From Sequoia sempervirens (Eukaryota; Streptophyta; Pinopsida; Cupressales; Cupressaceae), in contig VDFB02373365.1 in NCBI GenBank assembly GCA_007258455.2, positions 226,043,166 through 226,107,165 on the forward strand: DNA of 64,000 nucleotides, in the 5' to 3' direction. The position numbers and the translations under genes are program-made. The notes under the pieces were generated by a model. That model worked only from the letters and a program-made list of their open reading frames with translations, did not search any database and was not told where the DNA came from. Positions 37,101-49,544 of this stretch are shown one piece after another; within the stretch, counting starts at the first letter, position 1; every line of letters begins with the position of its first letter.

Positions 37101-40100
37101 TGTTCTCATTGGAAAAATGCAGTGAGTAGTGGTCAGCATAGTGATAGGAACTATGAAGGGGAAAGTGTATAAAATTTCTCTCTTTCAGAGATTGGGCTTG
37201 GAGAATGTGTTCCAGAACACTTTGTGCAAAAATCAAATGCCCTAGATATATGATGTGTTGTGCAGTTAACATATATGGTGTAGAACATTTCTTTCTCAAG
37301 CGACAATCAATTTTTGCAAGTTGTTTTAGTGTTATGCATTAAAGGATGCCCTTGAGAGGTTCACCCATCATTGAAAAATTGCAACCATGCTATAATGAGG
37401 TTTGAAGATGAAGGTAGAGGAAAGCTGGGATTAGGAAATCATGTAAAGTCCATAAATAGAGCAATAGAGAAGTGCACATTTCATTAAATCCATGTAATGA
37501 AACAAAGAGGGAGTTTATTATTTTTACTATACTGATGATCTTTGGCATTACTCTTTTTATTTTTCACTAGCTTTGTTTCTTTCTATTGACAAAAATAGAT
37601 GTAGTTATGTGCATGGTCAATACAGGTGTGACCTGGAAATTGTGAAAGCATGACACTAACTTATCATGGAATCTTGTGTAACAAGGTAAAATCACTTGAA
37701 GTGAAATGCAGTCAAAGGTTAAAAGGGCAATGCTCATAAAGGAATGAAAAAAGCATGGAGTCTTTGAATCATACCCATATTGTGCAATGGCATTGGATCA
37801 TTTTACAACCATTTATTCTTTACAGGGCAACATTTTATTGTGGAATAGGGGTAGTTCTTGTTTCAGTTGATCACTCTCTCATGAAATATCATTCATATTA
37901 TAATCTTGCATGATTTTATCAGCAAGGGAAAGTTTCCTTGAAAGTGGTTTTCTACAAAAAATTCCATAAAAACCCAATGCATTCTCTCATGGCCACAACC
38001 AAAAAATCAGGTTTTCTTCACAAAAATCACAAAAACCCACTTGGGGTTTTGGATACCATTCAAATGCAGAGATTATAAAAGAGGTTTTCTTCCATTCATA
38101 CCTACAGAAGGTGTCTTTTTCTAAAAAGATACAAGTTCCACATACAAAAATATCAATGAAAACCAGAGGTCGAGCATTCTTAGCATAATACATAAAGAAA
38201 TACAAAAGAAATTAGATATTTTACATCATTCTTTCACATGGAAAAGAGCTCGAAATGAGCTTATTTTCATTGAATATAAAAGGAGAAAAATAAAGGAATT
38301 AGTTTGATTGAAGCTTACTTGAGCTAAAATTGCTCATTTTGTTATTAGAATGCAATTTTTTTTTAACCATTAAAGCTTCAAGAAGTCACATCAATGGAGG
38401 CTGAAAGCAGATGTGATAACCACAAAGAAAGATCAAACAAAAAAATTGCATCAGAACATGCTTATGGTTGTGGCATTCATAGTCCAATGATCATCCAATG
38501 AGGAGAAAAAAAAGGTCGATTTGGTTCAAGAAAACTGTTACCTCTTGTTTCCCAGTGGAAACCACAAGATTTCATCAAAAATTTGCCACAAGAAAACCAT
38601 AAATAGTGTACTCCTTGAAACCCTATGGCAGCTAGGTGAAGTGGAGCTCTTGAAGTTCGAAGGAGAAAATTATAATTTTTTTCTTTTTTCATTTGATTTT
38701 GTTTAGGGTTTGATACCCTAGTTCAGGCTGACCATCAAAGGTAATTTTTACCTTTTTCTTTAATAAATTCCAAACACATTTAATATGCTATGTGGTCTTA
38801 GAGTTAAAACCTATGCCTTAGGAATTTTTTTTCCTTATATTGCATTTTCAAGGCTTAGGCAATTTTTGCCTTGTATTCATTTTGAAAACCACATACTTGC
38901 CTTGGTGAATTTTCATGTCTTTGAAAATTGCAAAAACTCTTTCAAGACTTAGAAGTGTGCACTTTGACCTCCCATAGGCCGAGCTATTGCTTATTTTTTG
39001 TGTCTTTTCTGAAATGTGAAATGTTTGACCAAGTGATGGTTATAAATCACTTTTATCAAGCATTACTATTAGATGCATAAATAGTGATTGGTTAAGTTTT
39101 TATCAATGCCTTGAGGGAGTTTGAGTTGATTTTTGATCCTCTTTGCAAGCATTTAAGGGTGATTGAGGAATGGTTATTATTTTTCATTTATTATGAAAAA
39201 TGTAAAACATTAACTTAAGTGATAATTTATAAATCACTTAAGTCTAAATGTTACCTTTAATGAAAAATTAAATGCATTGAATTTTCAACACATGCTTTTG
39301 GAGGTTTAGTTGAGAATTTATGCCTTCCAAACATAATGGAATAGGTTGAAGACATGTTTGCACACAAAAAGTGTGAGCCAAATAGTTTGGAGGCATGTGA
39401 GAAATTTGGAGGAATATTGACCAACATGTAGAATTGGTGAGTGGGTCATCTTTGACTGTTTTGGAGGGAATGGGACCATTTTGGAGGCATTTTGTCACGC
39501 TTTTCTATTGGGTCAAGTCATGGCTTGACTTTTCTACACTTTGGAGGCCTTTTGGAGTGATTTTTGAAGGTTCTTTTTTGGCCTTTATGTTGCATCCGAC
39601 TAGGGTTTCTAGAAGGACATGTGTGAGTAGTTGTTTCAAAAATTGCTTAAGTATCTTCAAACTTAAGCTTTAGGGGGTTCTTTTCTTTCTTTCTCTAGGG
39701 CATTGTAGCTTACTTTGGAGCTTTTTTTAGGTAGAGGACAGCATTGTGACTCAATATCAAACATGCATAGCACTATGTGACACCATTTTATTAATAAAAT
39801 TAAATTTTTACCTTCTTTGAAGCTATCTCATTGTGTGAAGTGTGGTGATTGATGAATGCCCTTGTGAGTTTTGGTAACTCCTTCGATGTTTGTCTCATTT
39901 TAGCACCTTTATGTAGGATAAATATATATTAATGTAGGTTGTAAGTTGTGTGGTGGTTCAAATAGTATTTTAGTTGTGAAAGTTTTCCTTTCCTTCAGAA
40001 ATGTTAAGAGAACCAAACCTCCTTACAAAATACTTATGCATTGATATGTTAAAATATCTAAGTTGTGTTAAGCTAAGTTGAGCTTTTGATGAGATTATGC

Positions 40101-40358
40101 GTTAAAGCAATTGTATAGGTCTATGAAATCAAATTAGGTGCATCACCATAGGGGTTTAGTTTTATTTTTAGGTTTCTTTCTCCCCTTTTCCCATTAAGGA
40201 ATACTTTAGGTGAGACCATCAAAAGGGGAGGCAACCCATAATCTGGAGGTATGCTTTCACAATAGGATACCCAGAACTTGGAAGTAGTCCCATGTTAGTC
40301 TAATTTTGCTGAGTTCTTTCACAACTTGACAAAGGGGTGCAAACTTGGGTCTCTAATA
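34115..40358 (+). repeat. E2 right LTR
   Basis: 6244 bp, collinear with 25172-31407. After its end the sequence returns directly to UR1-B (ATTACGACTTGTGG...), matching UR1-A near 17110. Confidence 0.85.
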
Positions 40359-42330
40359 ATTACGACTTGTGGAATCTAAAAGGATTTTAGGAATTGAGGT
40401 TTGAAGTTCCATTTTTTAGTCTATCATTTAGTCTAGCATTGGTTAAAGAAAAACCTTGACTTGCGAGGTCCAATTTGCATTTTTATTCATTTATATCAAT
40501 ACTTTCAAAAGAGGTTTCACCAAAGGTATACTTGTCAACTTTACTATTTTGAAAGAAATTACCTCAATGTTGGCAGATGTTGAGGGTCAGAGTTCCATCA
40601 TACCTCCCATCTCTATAAGGAAGCATGCAAATGACACCCCCAAATCGTGAAATCCAAAAGAACATACAAAAACAAGAATTTTGGCTAAGTGTTTCATTAT
40701 GCATCATCAAGGAATGGGGATTGGGGATACCATTTACCTCTTCCACCTTTATAAGAAATCGGTAAGAGGTACCTCTAAAACCCGGGGTCTAAAAGTTATA
40801 TACCAAAATTTCTAAGTCAAAAGGCGAGGTCGCGGGTCGGGGAACAAATTTTATTCTTACCCTTTTTAGATAATTTCAAATATGGATTAGGAGAAACTTG
40901 CAAATCCAAAAGTAGTTTTTGAATCTTGAGAGCATTAAGGCATGAATTTGAGTTGAAACCTAGGGAAGTCAAAGGTCTGACATCCGAAAGGCCATTTTTG
41001 GAAGTCTGCAAGCCTTAGTTAAATGTTTAATATTTTATTGGAGATTAGAGTTTGGGTATCCCTCTTACCCTTTCCACCTCTATAAGAAATAGGTAAGAGG
41101 TATCCTGAAGGCCAAAGTATGAAAGTGTTAATGGTTTGAGGGAACTTCTAAGGCATGATCGATGGTTGATGATCATAATTTCATCTTACTTTTGTAAATA
41201 TTTTTAGGTATGAGGTAAGAGAAACTCATGACATGTGACACTCGATAATTATTGAACTTGAAGCACTCAAAGGAAAACATAAAGAATCCTTAGGGAACCT
41301 CAAGGTCCGATGCTCAATGATGGTGGATGAAAAAAACCAAAACTTGGCAAGAACCAAAGGAAAATGAGAATGTATGAATGAGAAAAACACACTAGAACAT
41401 CCAAAACCAAACCAAGGAAAGAAAAAAAATGAAACAAAAACCCACAAAAAACAAAGTAAGGAGACAAAACAAACAAACCCAAACCCCCAAAACATAATCT
41501 TACACCATGCATACAAATACATTTACAAAATTAAAAGACAAAAGCAATATGGATTCACCAACCTAGAACAATGCGAGAGAATGGAGTTAGAGGATGAAAT
41601 CCAAACAAATGCCCAAGCAGAGCTAGCACAACACAAACCAATGAATCACAAAATCAAGCAACCACGAGCAAGCAAGCAACACAAATGAAGAGAGTGAACA
41701 CACCATGAACATGAACCAACTCAAGAAACTACCACACACCTTGGTAAACAGAAGCATAGATCAATAATTGATAGCAATGGTGAGTTTGATGAATGGAAAA
41801 GGTTGTAGAGCTCTTAAAAATGTAAGTTGTTCTAATGGGTAGTCACAAAATGAGTGAAGTTTTGGCGTAATACCCATTCCATTTCTCATATTAATGAAAA
41901 AATTGTATGCTAGTTGGTAGCATTAACTTTTGATGGTGCAACATTAAACTTAAATTCCCATTCGCTCTCCTAACAAGACATGATGTGACGTGCATGCCAA
42001 ACGAGGCAGTATCACTCTACAGTGCAAGCCGAGGTATCATAGAAAATGAAAACACTAACCCACAAATCTTGAAGAATCCCCAATAAGTGACCACTAATAG
42101 GTGAAAGGGAAAGGTCAGGAGTCAAACTTGACAAGGATGGTATACCTTTCCTTGGAAGGTCAACTTCTGAACACTAAAAGAAAGCAAAACAAGGAGAATA
42201 TTAAGGGGAATAAAAGAGGAAAGAAAAGGAAAAAGAAAAGGGAAAAGAGGAAAGGGGGACAAAGACATGCAAAGAAAAAAAAAACAAAAAGGGGGGGTGC
42301 CCATTTTAACAAGAGAAAAAAGGGGCATGA
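40359..42330 (-). other. UR1-B upstream region (right part)
   Basis: It matches 17110-19045 of UR1-A, including the 'cctcttccacctttataagaaat' type repeats near 40730 and 41070, a GATGTGAC...GCATG...AACGAGG stretch near 41980 and the purine-rich block at 42170-42320. No protein is seen; the Lys-rich and Phe-rich frames here are composition artefacts. Confidence 0.5.
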
Positions 42331-43854
42331 GTGTGAATGCATGACAAATACCTGTCAAAAACATGGAGCACGTGATGACAATGAAGATTGTGGAGATGGC
42401 TATCAAATGGAGGGCAATAAAATTAAAAAAATGAGAAAATAAACAATGCTAGACCCTTTTTGGATATTAATTAGGTTAAATGGTGGCTAGAGCCTGAGAC
42501 ATGGCCGATAGAGCACGTGGCATTGTGGAAAATGAACACAAAGTGAACTTTGAACATTATAATGTGAATTTTATAAGTTCAAAAGTGAGCGGTTATATTA
42601 AATATATAAATATAATTGCACCCTAATATTATCACAAATATGACTTTTTAAAAATATTTATTGTTGGTGAAAGTGAACACCTATTGGGTCATTAGAGGGA
42701 ACATTTTGGACGTGAAATCTAAATGGTCACTTTTGACCCTTTCGCACTTAATGAACCCTCACACATTCGTTGAAAAACCCCAGAAGCCAAAAGAATAGCT
42801 ATAAGCTATTAACTCACATTCAAATAAAACCTAAAAAAATCAAGTCAATCTGATGCACTGTTTAGGAGCTTAGGTTACATGAAATTAGCTATAACAGATA
42901 CTAGCCCCTTCCCCTAGAATGTAAAGTGCAAAATCTAATAAAACATCTCACCATCTAAATTTTTGAACTCTAAGACAAATATTGTGGCATAAAATAAATG
43001 AAGGTTTATCTACCCCAAACATAAATTTTTACATCGACAACCACAAAATGGATGAGAGAAGCAGTTGCCATTCTCTTGGGAAGAGCAATAAATGACATGA
43101 AGGAGTCGGGGTACTTGAATAATGGTACACCCCATGTTTATGTCACTTCACTCTACATAGGGGAGAGGACCCAATAGTTGAACACGCTAACTTTGCATTT
43201 CTCAAAATCTTAGATGGAAATTTCAAATCACTCTCATTTTTTTATAGTAGCTTACTTGGCAACTTCCATGCTTATAACTAAGGTTTCAGGGCCACATCAT
43301 CAAATATGATGGCACATTACCATGCTTTTTGTCAAGGTGTCCAAAAAGCCCCCCCAAAAAAAGTGAGACCAATACTTGTGCATTAAATCATGTTTTATTG
43401 GTGTGTTGACGTGGCATCACATGATTTGTTGTTTTTTAGATCTAAAGAATACATTTCATTCAATTATGGGTAGTCATCATCAACACTAACAACTTTAAAG
43501 TCACAATTATTGATTCAATATTGTTAAAAATATTGAACATTAAATCAACAAATGCTATAACAACAATTGAAACATGCTCAGCTAATGTGTCCTCTCCCAT
43601 ATTTGCATGGGATGGCAATGGCAGGCACAAGAATTTGAAGTGGTGGGTTAAAAAATCTAAATCCCAGACGTTGGGTCCCACGTATGGGCTACTTCAATTT
43701 TCAGTGGCCGGCAATATTTTGGTGCTGCAGATCCCGTGCCCAAAAATACGGGCGCTCTTTTCTTACAATTCTAGTACAAGTTTCTAGCCCTGTTTTTATT
43801 CGAGAACAACAAACCATTTTGTTCTAAGTGATTCTCAACTATCAACACCAGCTG
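42331..43854. other. No clear gene; less repetitive stretch
   Basis: Nothing in this stretch matched other parts of the window by eye. It becomes richer in GC towards 43600-43850 (GACGTTGGGTCCCACG, CCGGCAATATT), as upstream regions of plant genes often are. Confidence 0.35.
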
Positions 43855-43861
43855 TATAAAT
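43855..43861 (+). promoter_or_regulatory. Candidate TATA box of a gene-like unit
   Basis: TATAAAT lies 140 bases before the ATG at 44001, in a locally GC-richer stretch with a pyrimidine-rich segment just downstream (CCCCTCCTTTACTTTCC), a common plant core-promoter layout. Confidence 0.35.
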
Positions 43862-44000
43862 GTTATTCCCCTCCTTTACTTTCCTTTGTCAGAAATATTC
43901 GCGAGAGGCTTTTCTAAAAGTTGGTGTTTTTAGAATTTAAACAGTTTGTTCTCAGACAATAGGAACCCTAATTTCTCCGTTCGGAGGGTATTTTAATGCT

Positions 44001-44082
44001 ATGTGGACGGAATTACACCCCAGAATAATCGAGCTTCTTAAATCAAATTACTTGGGAAAATTCCGGTCTGGTTTCTTTCAAG
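44001..44082 (+). CDS. Possible first exon of an unidentified gene
   Basis: ATG at 44001 opens 27 codons beginning MWTELHPRIIELLKSNYLG with balanced composition, unlike the AT-driven frames nearby. It meets a good donor, CAAG|GTAACT, at 44082/44083; read through, it stops seven codons later. I could not find the next exon: AG sites exist near 44190 and 44350 but no following frame is convincing. It may be a truncated or dead gene, or a captured fragment. Confidence 0.3.
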
Positions 44083-44348
44083 GTAACTTAGAGACCATGT
44101 GATAAACCTGTACTTTTAAGATACTAACACTTAGCATATGATTTGTCCTCTCATTATTTAATTGTGTGACCAGTAGGACCCATATTACAGGTAAGATTTG
44201 GTAAAGATAACTCAGGTAAATGTCTTATGGGAATGAAACTTGGAAAGGATGATATTATAGAGAAAGACTTTAACCTCCCTAGATTTATGGTCTTTGAACT
44301 CTAGAACTTAAAGCAACAGGAATATCTGAAGAAGAAAAAGGAAACCAG

Positions 44349-44534
44349 GTGACTGAGCTTTCATGTCACCAGAAAAATCTGGCATATGTAAACAAAATAA
44401 CTCTCACAAGAATCACAAAAAAAAACTTGAGAGCAGACATGTACCAGATTGCTCACCTGAAGAAGTTCATCCCAGGTTGTGTTGTCTACCGAAATGGAGG
44501 TTTTTATCAAAGGATTTTTAAGAGATGTAGATAA
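44349..44534 (+). CDS. Short unidentified reading frame
   Basis: A 61-codon frame (ITLTRITKKNLRADMYQI... ending FYQRIFKRCR), mostly basic, with no recognised domain. It lies 270 bases past the candidate exon at 44001-44082 and could be a remnant of the same locus. Weakly supported. Confidence 0.2.
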   Translation: MTELSCHQKNLAYVNKITLTRITKKNLRADMYQIAHLKKFIPGCVVYRNGGFYQRIFKRCR

Positions 44535-45057
44535 AGAGTGGAGAGATCAGTTATTACACTATCGATGCAAATTCCACTGCGGTAGAATAAATGGAAAGTA
44601 AGACTTTTATAAATAGAGGAATCAGTTATCATAAAGAAAAAAATAACTGTGATTCTGATTTGAGATCATTTCCTATCTTGATGAAATAAATATATGATAG
44701 TAGCCTTGGAAGTGATAAGAGTCATCTCAACATAATTGAAAGACAATAAGTTATAGATTTTATTTTCATTTATTAGATTTTATATTGTGAAGTGATGGAT
44801 ATTTATATTAGTTTTTAATTATTATCTAGGTTTAAGTTTGTATCATTTATTCATGATAGATCTTAGGATTTTCAAATGTTTATTTTTCAAAAACAATATA
44901 AAATATATTTTGATTTGTGTTCATTTGTGACATCTAATAAAGTATATGAATAAATATTAATTTAACATTTTTAATATTCTCATTAGTATTTATTGTATAG
45001 AAAATATTTTGATGGATATGTTTTTTTAATTTGATTATTTTATGTAAATTTTGTGAC
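44535..45057. other. No gene seen
   Basis: Strongly AT-rich spacer up to the target duplication of E3. Confidence 0.4.
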
Positions 45058-45062
45058 CAAGG

Positions 45063-46964
45063 TGTTGTTTGGTCTCACAACACACTTCAAGATTGTAAGG
45101 TTTGGGGACCCAAGTAAAAACTAATGCTTATGGCAGGTGTTGGTTGAGAAGATCACCAAAAGGTAAAAGTGGAAAGATTTTTAATTTATTTTTAATACTT
45201 CGTGATTCAAGAGTACTGAGTATTGCGAATTGGGTACCGGGAAGCTAGAGTTATAAAATGTAAATGCAAAGTTTCAGGCATAAGGTTCATGTCTGGGAGT
45301 AAAGGTCCAGTAGAATTGAGTTCTGGTAAAATTTGAGGTTTGGGAAAATTTGTTGGTAAACGCTGAAGTATCGAGTACCGAGTACCGGGTCACAATGTTA
45401 AGTTTAAAAGTTAAATGTTTAATGTTGCTTAGAGGTCCAAAGGTCCAGTAACCCGACTTAAATAGAATAATTACGCGAGAATATGATATTTTAAAATTGC
45501 GATATTTATGATGATTTATGAACAATGATTTGTTTTCATGAGAATTTTATGAATGTTTTAATAGGGATTTAATGTGTGGAATTTGTACTTGCAAGAGAAG
45601 CAAATTGTGATGCAACATTCGGGTATGGATGGTCAAGCAAATTTGGATCACAGATAGAATCATATCAAGATCAGGAGATGCATTCTAGGAAGTTATATGT
45701 AGAGAAGCTTGAGTTTGTCGAAATACCAAGAATCTTGGTATTACAAATGCAGCGAAAGAGAGTTTCAACCTCCAATGTGACCCATTCCTGAGAGTAGAAA
45801 GCCTGAGGAAAAACCAGTATGTAGGAACAGGATGATAAAGAAATCATTCTGATTATATGGGAAAGTTTCTACATACTATCTGAATTCAAGTTATTATCCT
45901 AGCGATAGAAGAAGATAAAAGATCTGAAAAACATTAATGTGCTAATGAAGGTTGACATCCGTTGACTTCATTAGCGATTCTCTTGGTAGTTGTCATATTC
46001 CACGTGCCTTGTCATGATTTGTCCCTTGGATTTCCTCTCATGTATTTCTCTTATCTTCCATGTGTCTTGTTCCTATATAAAAGACCAAAAGATGTTTCAT
46101 TTTAAGTTAAATTCATAATTTTTGGATGTCGAAAGAGCCAAAAATTCTTTAAGTTTTGTTCATTTTTCCTATTTTCTAAATCATTCTAGATTAAAAACTT
46201 GTATGCACATAGAACCAATCAATATCAAAGCTAATTTGAAAGCTACTAGCTATTATCTTTTGTAGCTGGTTGTTTGTTCAGTTGGACAAGACTGTATGTT
46301 GTGTCGTTTAAGGGTGCATACAGAACCTACCCTGTGTCCAAACTAAACCCTCTTCTTTAAAAGCTTGCAACATTATATGCCTAGCTATGAAACAATATGG
46401 TGAAGTATAGAGTGCTTTGCTTTGATTTAGTTAATTTTTGGGGCATGTGTGGATAATACCCAAAAGCTCTTTTACTTTTCAAGTACTTTTGATGATTTAT
46501 TTTAGACTAGATGTTGAAATTTTAGAAAATGTACCAAAAAATAGATGAATGAATGGAAATTTTATTGCAAATCTTTCATTTCCATTGTATTGTTGAATGC
46601 TTAATGCTAAATCTCCTTAAGTAATAGCAAAGTTGTTTGGAATTCATGAAATATTATTGCATATTTATCAATTTCATGGAATTATCTGATGATCATCCTG
46701 AGAATACTTTTCATCGAACTTTATGACTCCTTTTAGAACCAGAAATTATCACTAACCCCTCATGATTAATAGCATTGTCACAACGAACCCTAATGCGGAC
46801 CTAGTATGGTCAAGACCTAACTTAAACAAGCCTTGGGATTAAGCTGAGTTAGCCTAAAGATTTAGGTTGTCCTGGTTTAGTCTTTCAAGTAAAAATAGGT
46901 TCTTGTAGTCTATTTGCGAGGATGTATTTGCACTGTTGGTGTGCGAATAAAATTGTGATCAATA
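45063..46964 (+). repeat. E3 left LTR
   Basis: 1902 bp. It ends GATCAATA where the right copy has GATCAACA, so its terminal CA has decayed to TA. TATA box TATATAAAAG starts at 46074. It carries short repeated 'gagtaccgag/gtaccggg' words near 45200-45240 and 45370-45390. Confidence 0.85.
46074..46083 (+). promoter_or_regulatory. TATA box of E3 LTR
   Basis: TATATAAAAG in the left LTR, TATAAAAG at 52050 in the right, both preceded by CTTGTTCC and followed by a conserved AAAAGATGTTTCATT. Confidence 0.6.
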
Positions 46965-47062
46965 AAAACTATGCTAGAAGGAGGGCTCATATCTTTCCTT
47001 CCAGTTTTGTTTGGAATCGATATTAGTTCCAAGTTTGAGAGTTGCTTGTAAGACTATAGTCT

Positions 47063-48082
47063 ATGCAAGCTAGTAGTAAGAACATGGAAGTTGATAAACT
47101 CCAGAGAATCCTTAATCGAAGATTGTATCCTTTGAGTTTTTTCACCTTTGGTAGGGTCACTGAGTGTAGAATTCATGATACAACTGACCATGGTGAGCTT
47201 GATTGTGAATTTCTTTTTACTAGGGTAAGCTTGGCCACACATAAAGTGATTTCGTTAACGAAAGAGGTTTTGACTGCTAAAAGAAAGAAACCATTATTGA
47301 GAAGGATTTCAAATTCTGATAAAGTGCACAACCCTAGTGAAATTGAAAATGTAAAGAACTTAATTATTAAATCAAAACAATTAGTTAACTACAATTATTA
47401 TGAAGAAAATCATAAGGTTTCACAAGAAAAAAAGAAAGAATGTCAAGACTTGGAAATACCGCATTGAAAACAAGGAAACAAAAGTGGTGAGTCATCATTC
47501 CTTTCACACGTGGAAGATGATCATGAAGTAGAAAAGTAGGAAAATAGAGTGGGAGACATGTTCTTTTCACTGCAAACTAAAAATTCACAAGCTAAAAAAG
47601 GAAAATTTCTTGATCTCATCCAAAACACAGAATATCAAATTTTTACTTTCTCTCTCTCTAATGATAGTGTAAACTATGCTATTGCTTCATCTAACAAAGT
47701 TAAAAGTGAAGGCAGGGCCGAAGAATCAAAGAATCTCAAAGAGGAAGAAAATCAAGAAATGAACACAACCGTTCATGGAACCAAACAAAATGAAGAAGAA
47801 AACCATGAATCAGGGCTGGAGGAAGGTAGAGTATGGAGGACTCTACAAAGGTGTGTGAAATCAACCTTTAACGAGGCCATTTTCATATATATAATCCCAT
47901 TTATTGGTAAGTACGCCTTTGAATTTATGTTTATTAAACACATAAAATTTAAGATAATTCATCATTGTAGTGGGAAATTTGAAACCTATTCAAGTGAATT
48001 TAAAGATAAACATAATGTAATTCATACAAAGAATACTATGAAAATAGTGATAGAGATAAAAGTAAATTGCTTAGTTACTTAA
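47063..48082 (+). pseudogene. E3 sense ORF, unknown protein with two stops
   Basis: One frame of 339 codons is broken only by TGA at 47465-47467 and TAG at 47537-47539, both readable as C-to-T in CGA and CAG. The first third contains RRLYPLSFFTFGRV and DTTDHGELDCEF. The middle is Lys/Glu/Asn-rich and hydrophilic. The last third has VWRTLQRCVKSTFNEAIF followed by a hydrophobic patch (IYIIPFIGKYAFEFMF) that could be one membrane segment. It lies where gag would start. I do not recognise a domain; no zinc knuckle is present. Confidence 0.5.
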
Positions 48083-48420
48083 GGTTAATTGTTGGTCAAG
48101 GTCATTGTTCTTAGTTAGTTAGGGTTAGTTTTCTTTCATAGGGTTTATTTTGTTTGCTTTATTTATTTTTGTTTCATTCTCCATGTTAACAAAATCTGCT
48201 TGATTTAACACACACATGAGAGTAAATTGAAATATTCTGGAAACATTGCACTATGAAATGAAAAAAAAAAATCATGCACAGTAAATACATGCTTAAGTAC
48301 AAAAAAGTAAAAAAAGTTTCATATATATGCTTATATTTCGTATGTACATGGAAATACAAAATTTTCTCGTTGTAAAAGTGCAAAAAAGGAGGAGTTGATC
48401 TATAGGAATAGGGTGGTCAG
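48083..48420. other. E3 interior without a gene
   Basis: A/T-rich spacer between the converging sense and antisense frames; it would hold both 3' ends. Poly-A runs near 48260 and 48310. Confidence 0.4.
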
Positions 48421-48906
48421 TTACTCAATTTGGGATGCTTCATCCATGAGAGAAGAATATCCTAAGTAGGCATTGTCCCAATGAGCGTCAAAGTTAGGGG
48501 CATGGAGGTTAGTCAAAAAAGGATAGAGGGGAACTATTTCTCCTCCTTCCAGAAACCAAGGGATGTCATCAGTAGAGGGAATCTTGATGGTCGGGTGCGC
48601 AATAGATAGGATGTAGTCCAAGTTCCCCAAGAAATTAGGTCCCACTATCATATTCAAAGCCCTATGAACTTCTTCAATAGAGAGTCCAAGATCCAGGAGT
48701 GAGGCTATGAACCACAAAGCCAACTTAGAATTCAGCTGGTTGTATGCTCTAGATTCAACAAAATTTTCTCCAAGGACTAGACATAGATTGGGTGCAGTAA
48801 AGTCGAGAGTCCATAGAAAGAAAACTTTGGCAAGCCACTGGGTAGTAATGCGACCCATGAAGCCATTCTAGAGGTGAATACAGGTCAATCAAATTGGAGT
48901 GTCCAT
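48421..48906 (-). pseudogene. Antisense ORF in E3, unknown protein
   Basis: On the minus strand an ATG at 48906 (context GCCATGG) follows an acceptor-like CTTGCTTGCTTCTAG directly. The frame runs 161 codons to the stop at 48421. TGA at codon 6 and TAG at codon 13 break it, again as C-to-T would; the uninterrupted part starts at Met 48858. Composition is ordinary and protein-like (QWLAKVFFLWTLDFTAPN, LLDLGLSIEEVHRALNMI, STDDIPWFLEGGEIVPLYP) and not low complexity. It may be a captured host exon or an antisense accessory gene. No domain was recognised. Confidence 0.5.
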
Positions 48907-49544
48907 GGCCTAGAAGCAAGCAAGCACAAGTAAATTAGAAAAGCTAAATGATAATTGAAAGGAAGAAAATGTGAAGAATTTGAAAGAGAAGTGCTAAATT
49001 TATAGAAAACCATGAAGGAGTTGTTATACATAGTTTCCTAGAGTGAAGTATTGGAAAATGTGAATTGAGGTGGCAACTGGATGAGCTTCTCTAGAGCAGA
49101 ATGTTAAATAAAATAAATTCTCACAGAACTAGTGGAAATTTGCTTTGAATTTTTCTATTACGAAGATCACGAATCGAGCAAATTGAATATTTCAAAATTA
49201 ATGGTGGTCATTTCATTATAGTTTATTGATTCATATGAATCATAAAGGTTTCCATGTGTGTAATGCAGAAAGGAAAATCAAGCTGGTACGGTAGCACACG
49301 TCAACATTTGGGAATTGAAAAGAAATAATACGTGTGTGTTAAGGTGTCTGAATCAAATGTAGAGTATTACGATTGGAATTAAGAATTTCATGATGACAAC
49401 TCTGATGCATTAATATGGTGCAGCGTCATCAAATCGGAATTGCTAACCAAGTGTTTAGCGGTTGCTAGAAATTAAAGATGGAAGGGTGGTAATCAATAGT
49501 TCTAAATTTAGATTTAATTTGGCGATTGAATTATTTGTTGGGTA
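48907..49544. other. E3 interior upstream of the antisense ORF
   Basis: No plus-strand protein. If the antisense frame was a spliced gene, this holds its 5' intron: the polypyrimidine-like acceptor is at 48911-48930, but a matching donor was not identified. Confidence 0.35.

Larger units (their letters stand above)
25172..40358 (+). mobile_element. E2: LARD-like LTR retrotransposon with 6.24-kb LTRs
   Basis: The 25172-31407 block repeats at 34115-40358 in the same orientation, both starting with TG and ending TCTCTAATA. A primer-site-like TGGCATGCCTGG follows the left copy by four bases. The 2.7-kb interior holds one broken frame of unknown type and no pol. The element sits inside UR1-B. Large LTRs with a non-coding or gag-like interior fit the LARD class (large retrotransposon derivatives). 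By eye the LTRs differ at about one base in ten, so the insertion is old. I could not find a matching target duplication, and the last base is A rather than the usual CA, so the ends may be off by a few bases. Confidence 0.8.
20309..42330 (-). mobile_element. UR1-B: copy B of the unclassified repeat, split by E2
   Basis: Left part 20309-25171 and right part 40359-42330 together match UR1-A in order. The left segments are about 4.9 kb in each copy (after removing the TIR insert from A) and the right segments about 2.0 kb. The join in A near 17100 shows that copy B was one unit before E2 landed. B lacks roughly 300 bp of coding sequence present in A near 16060-16360. Confidence 0.7.

Noticed and set aside
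25167..40363. Target duplication of E2
   Set aside because: TTAAA on the left and ATTAC on the right do not match. I report none.
41226..42442. Phe-rich and Lys-rich frames near the UR1-B 5' side
   Set aside because: They follow from the purine-rich tract; no conserved residues with UR1-A.
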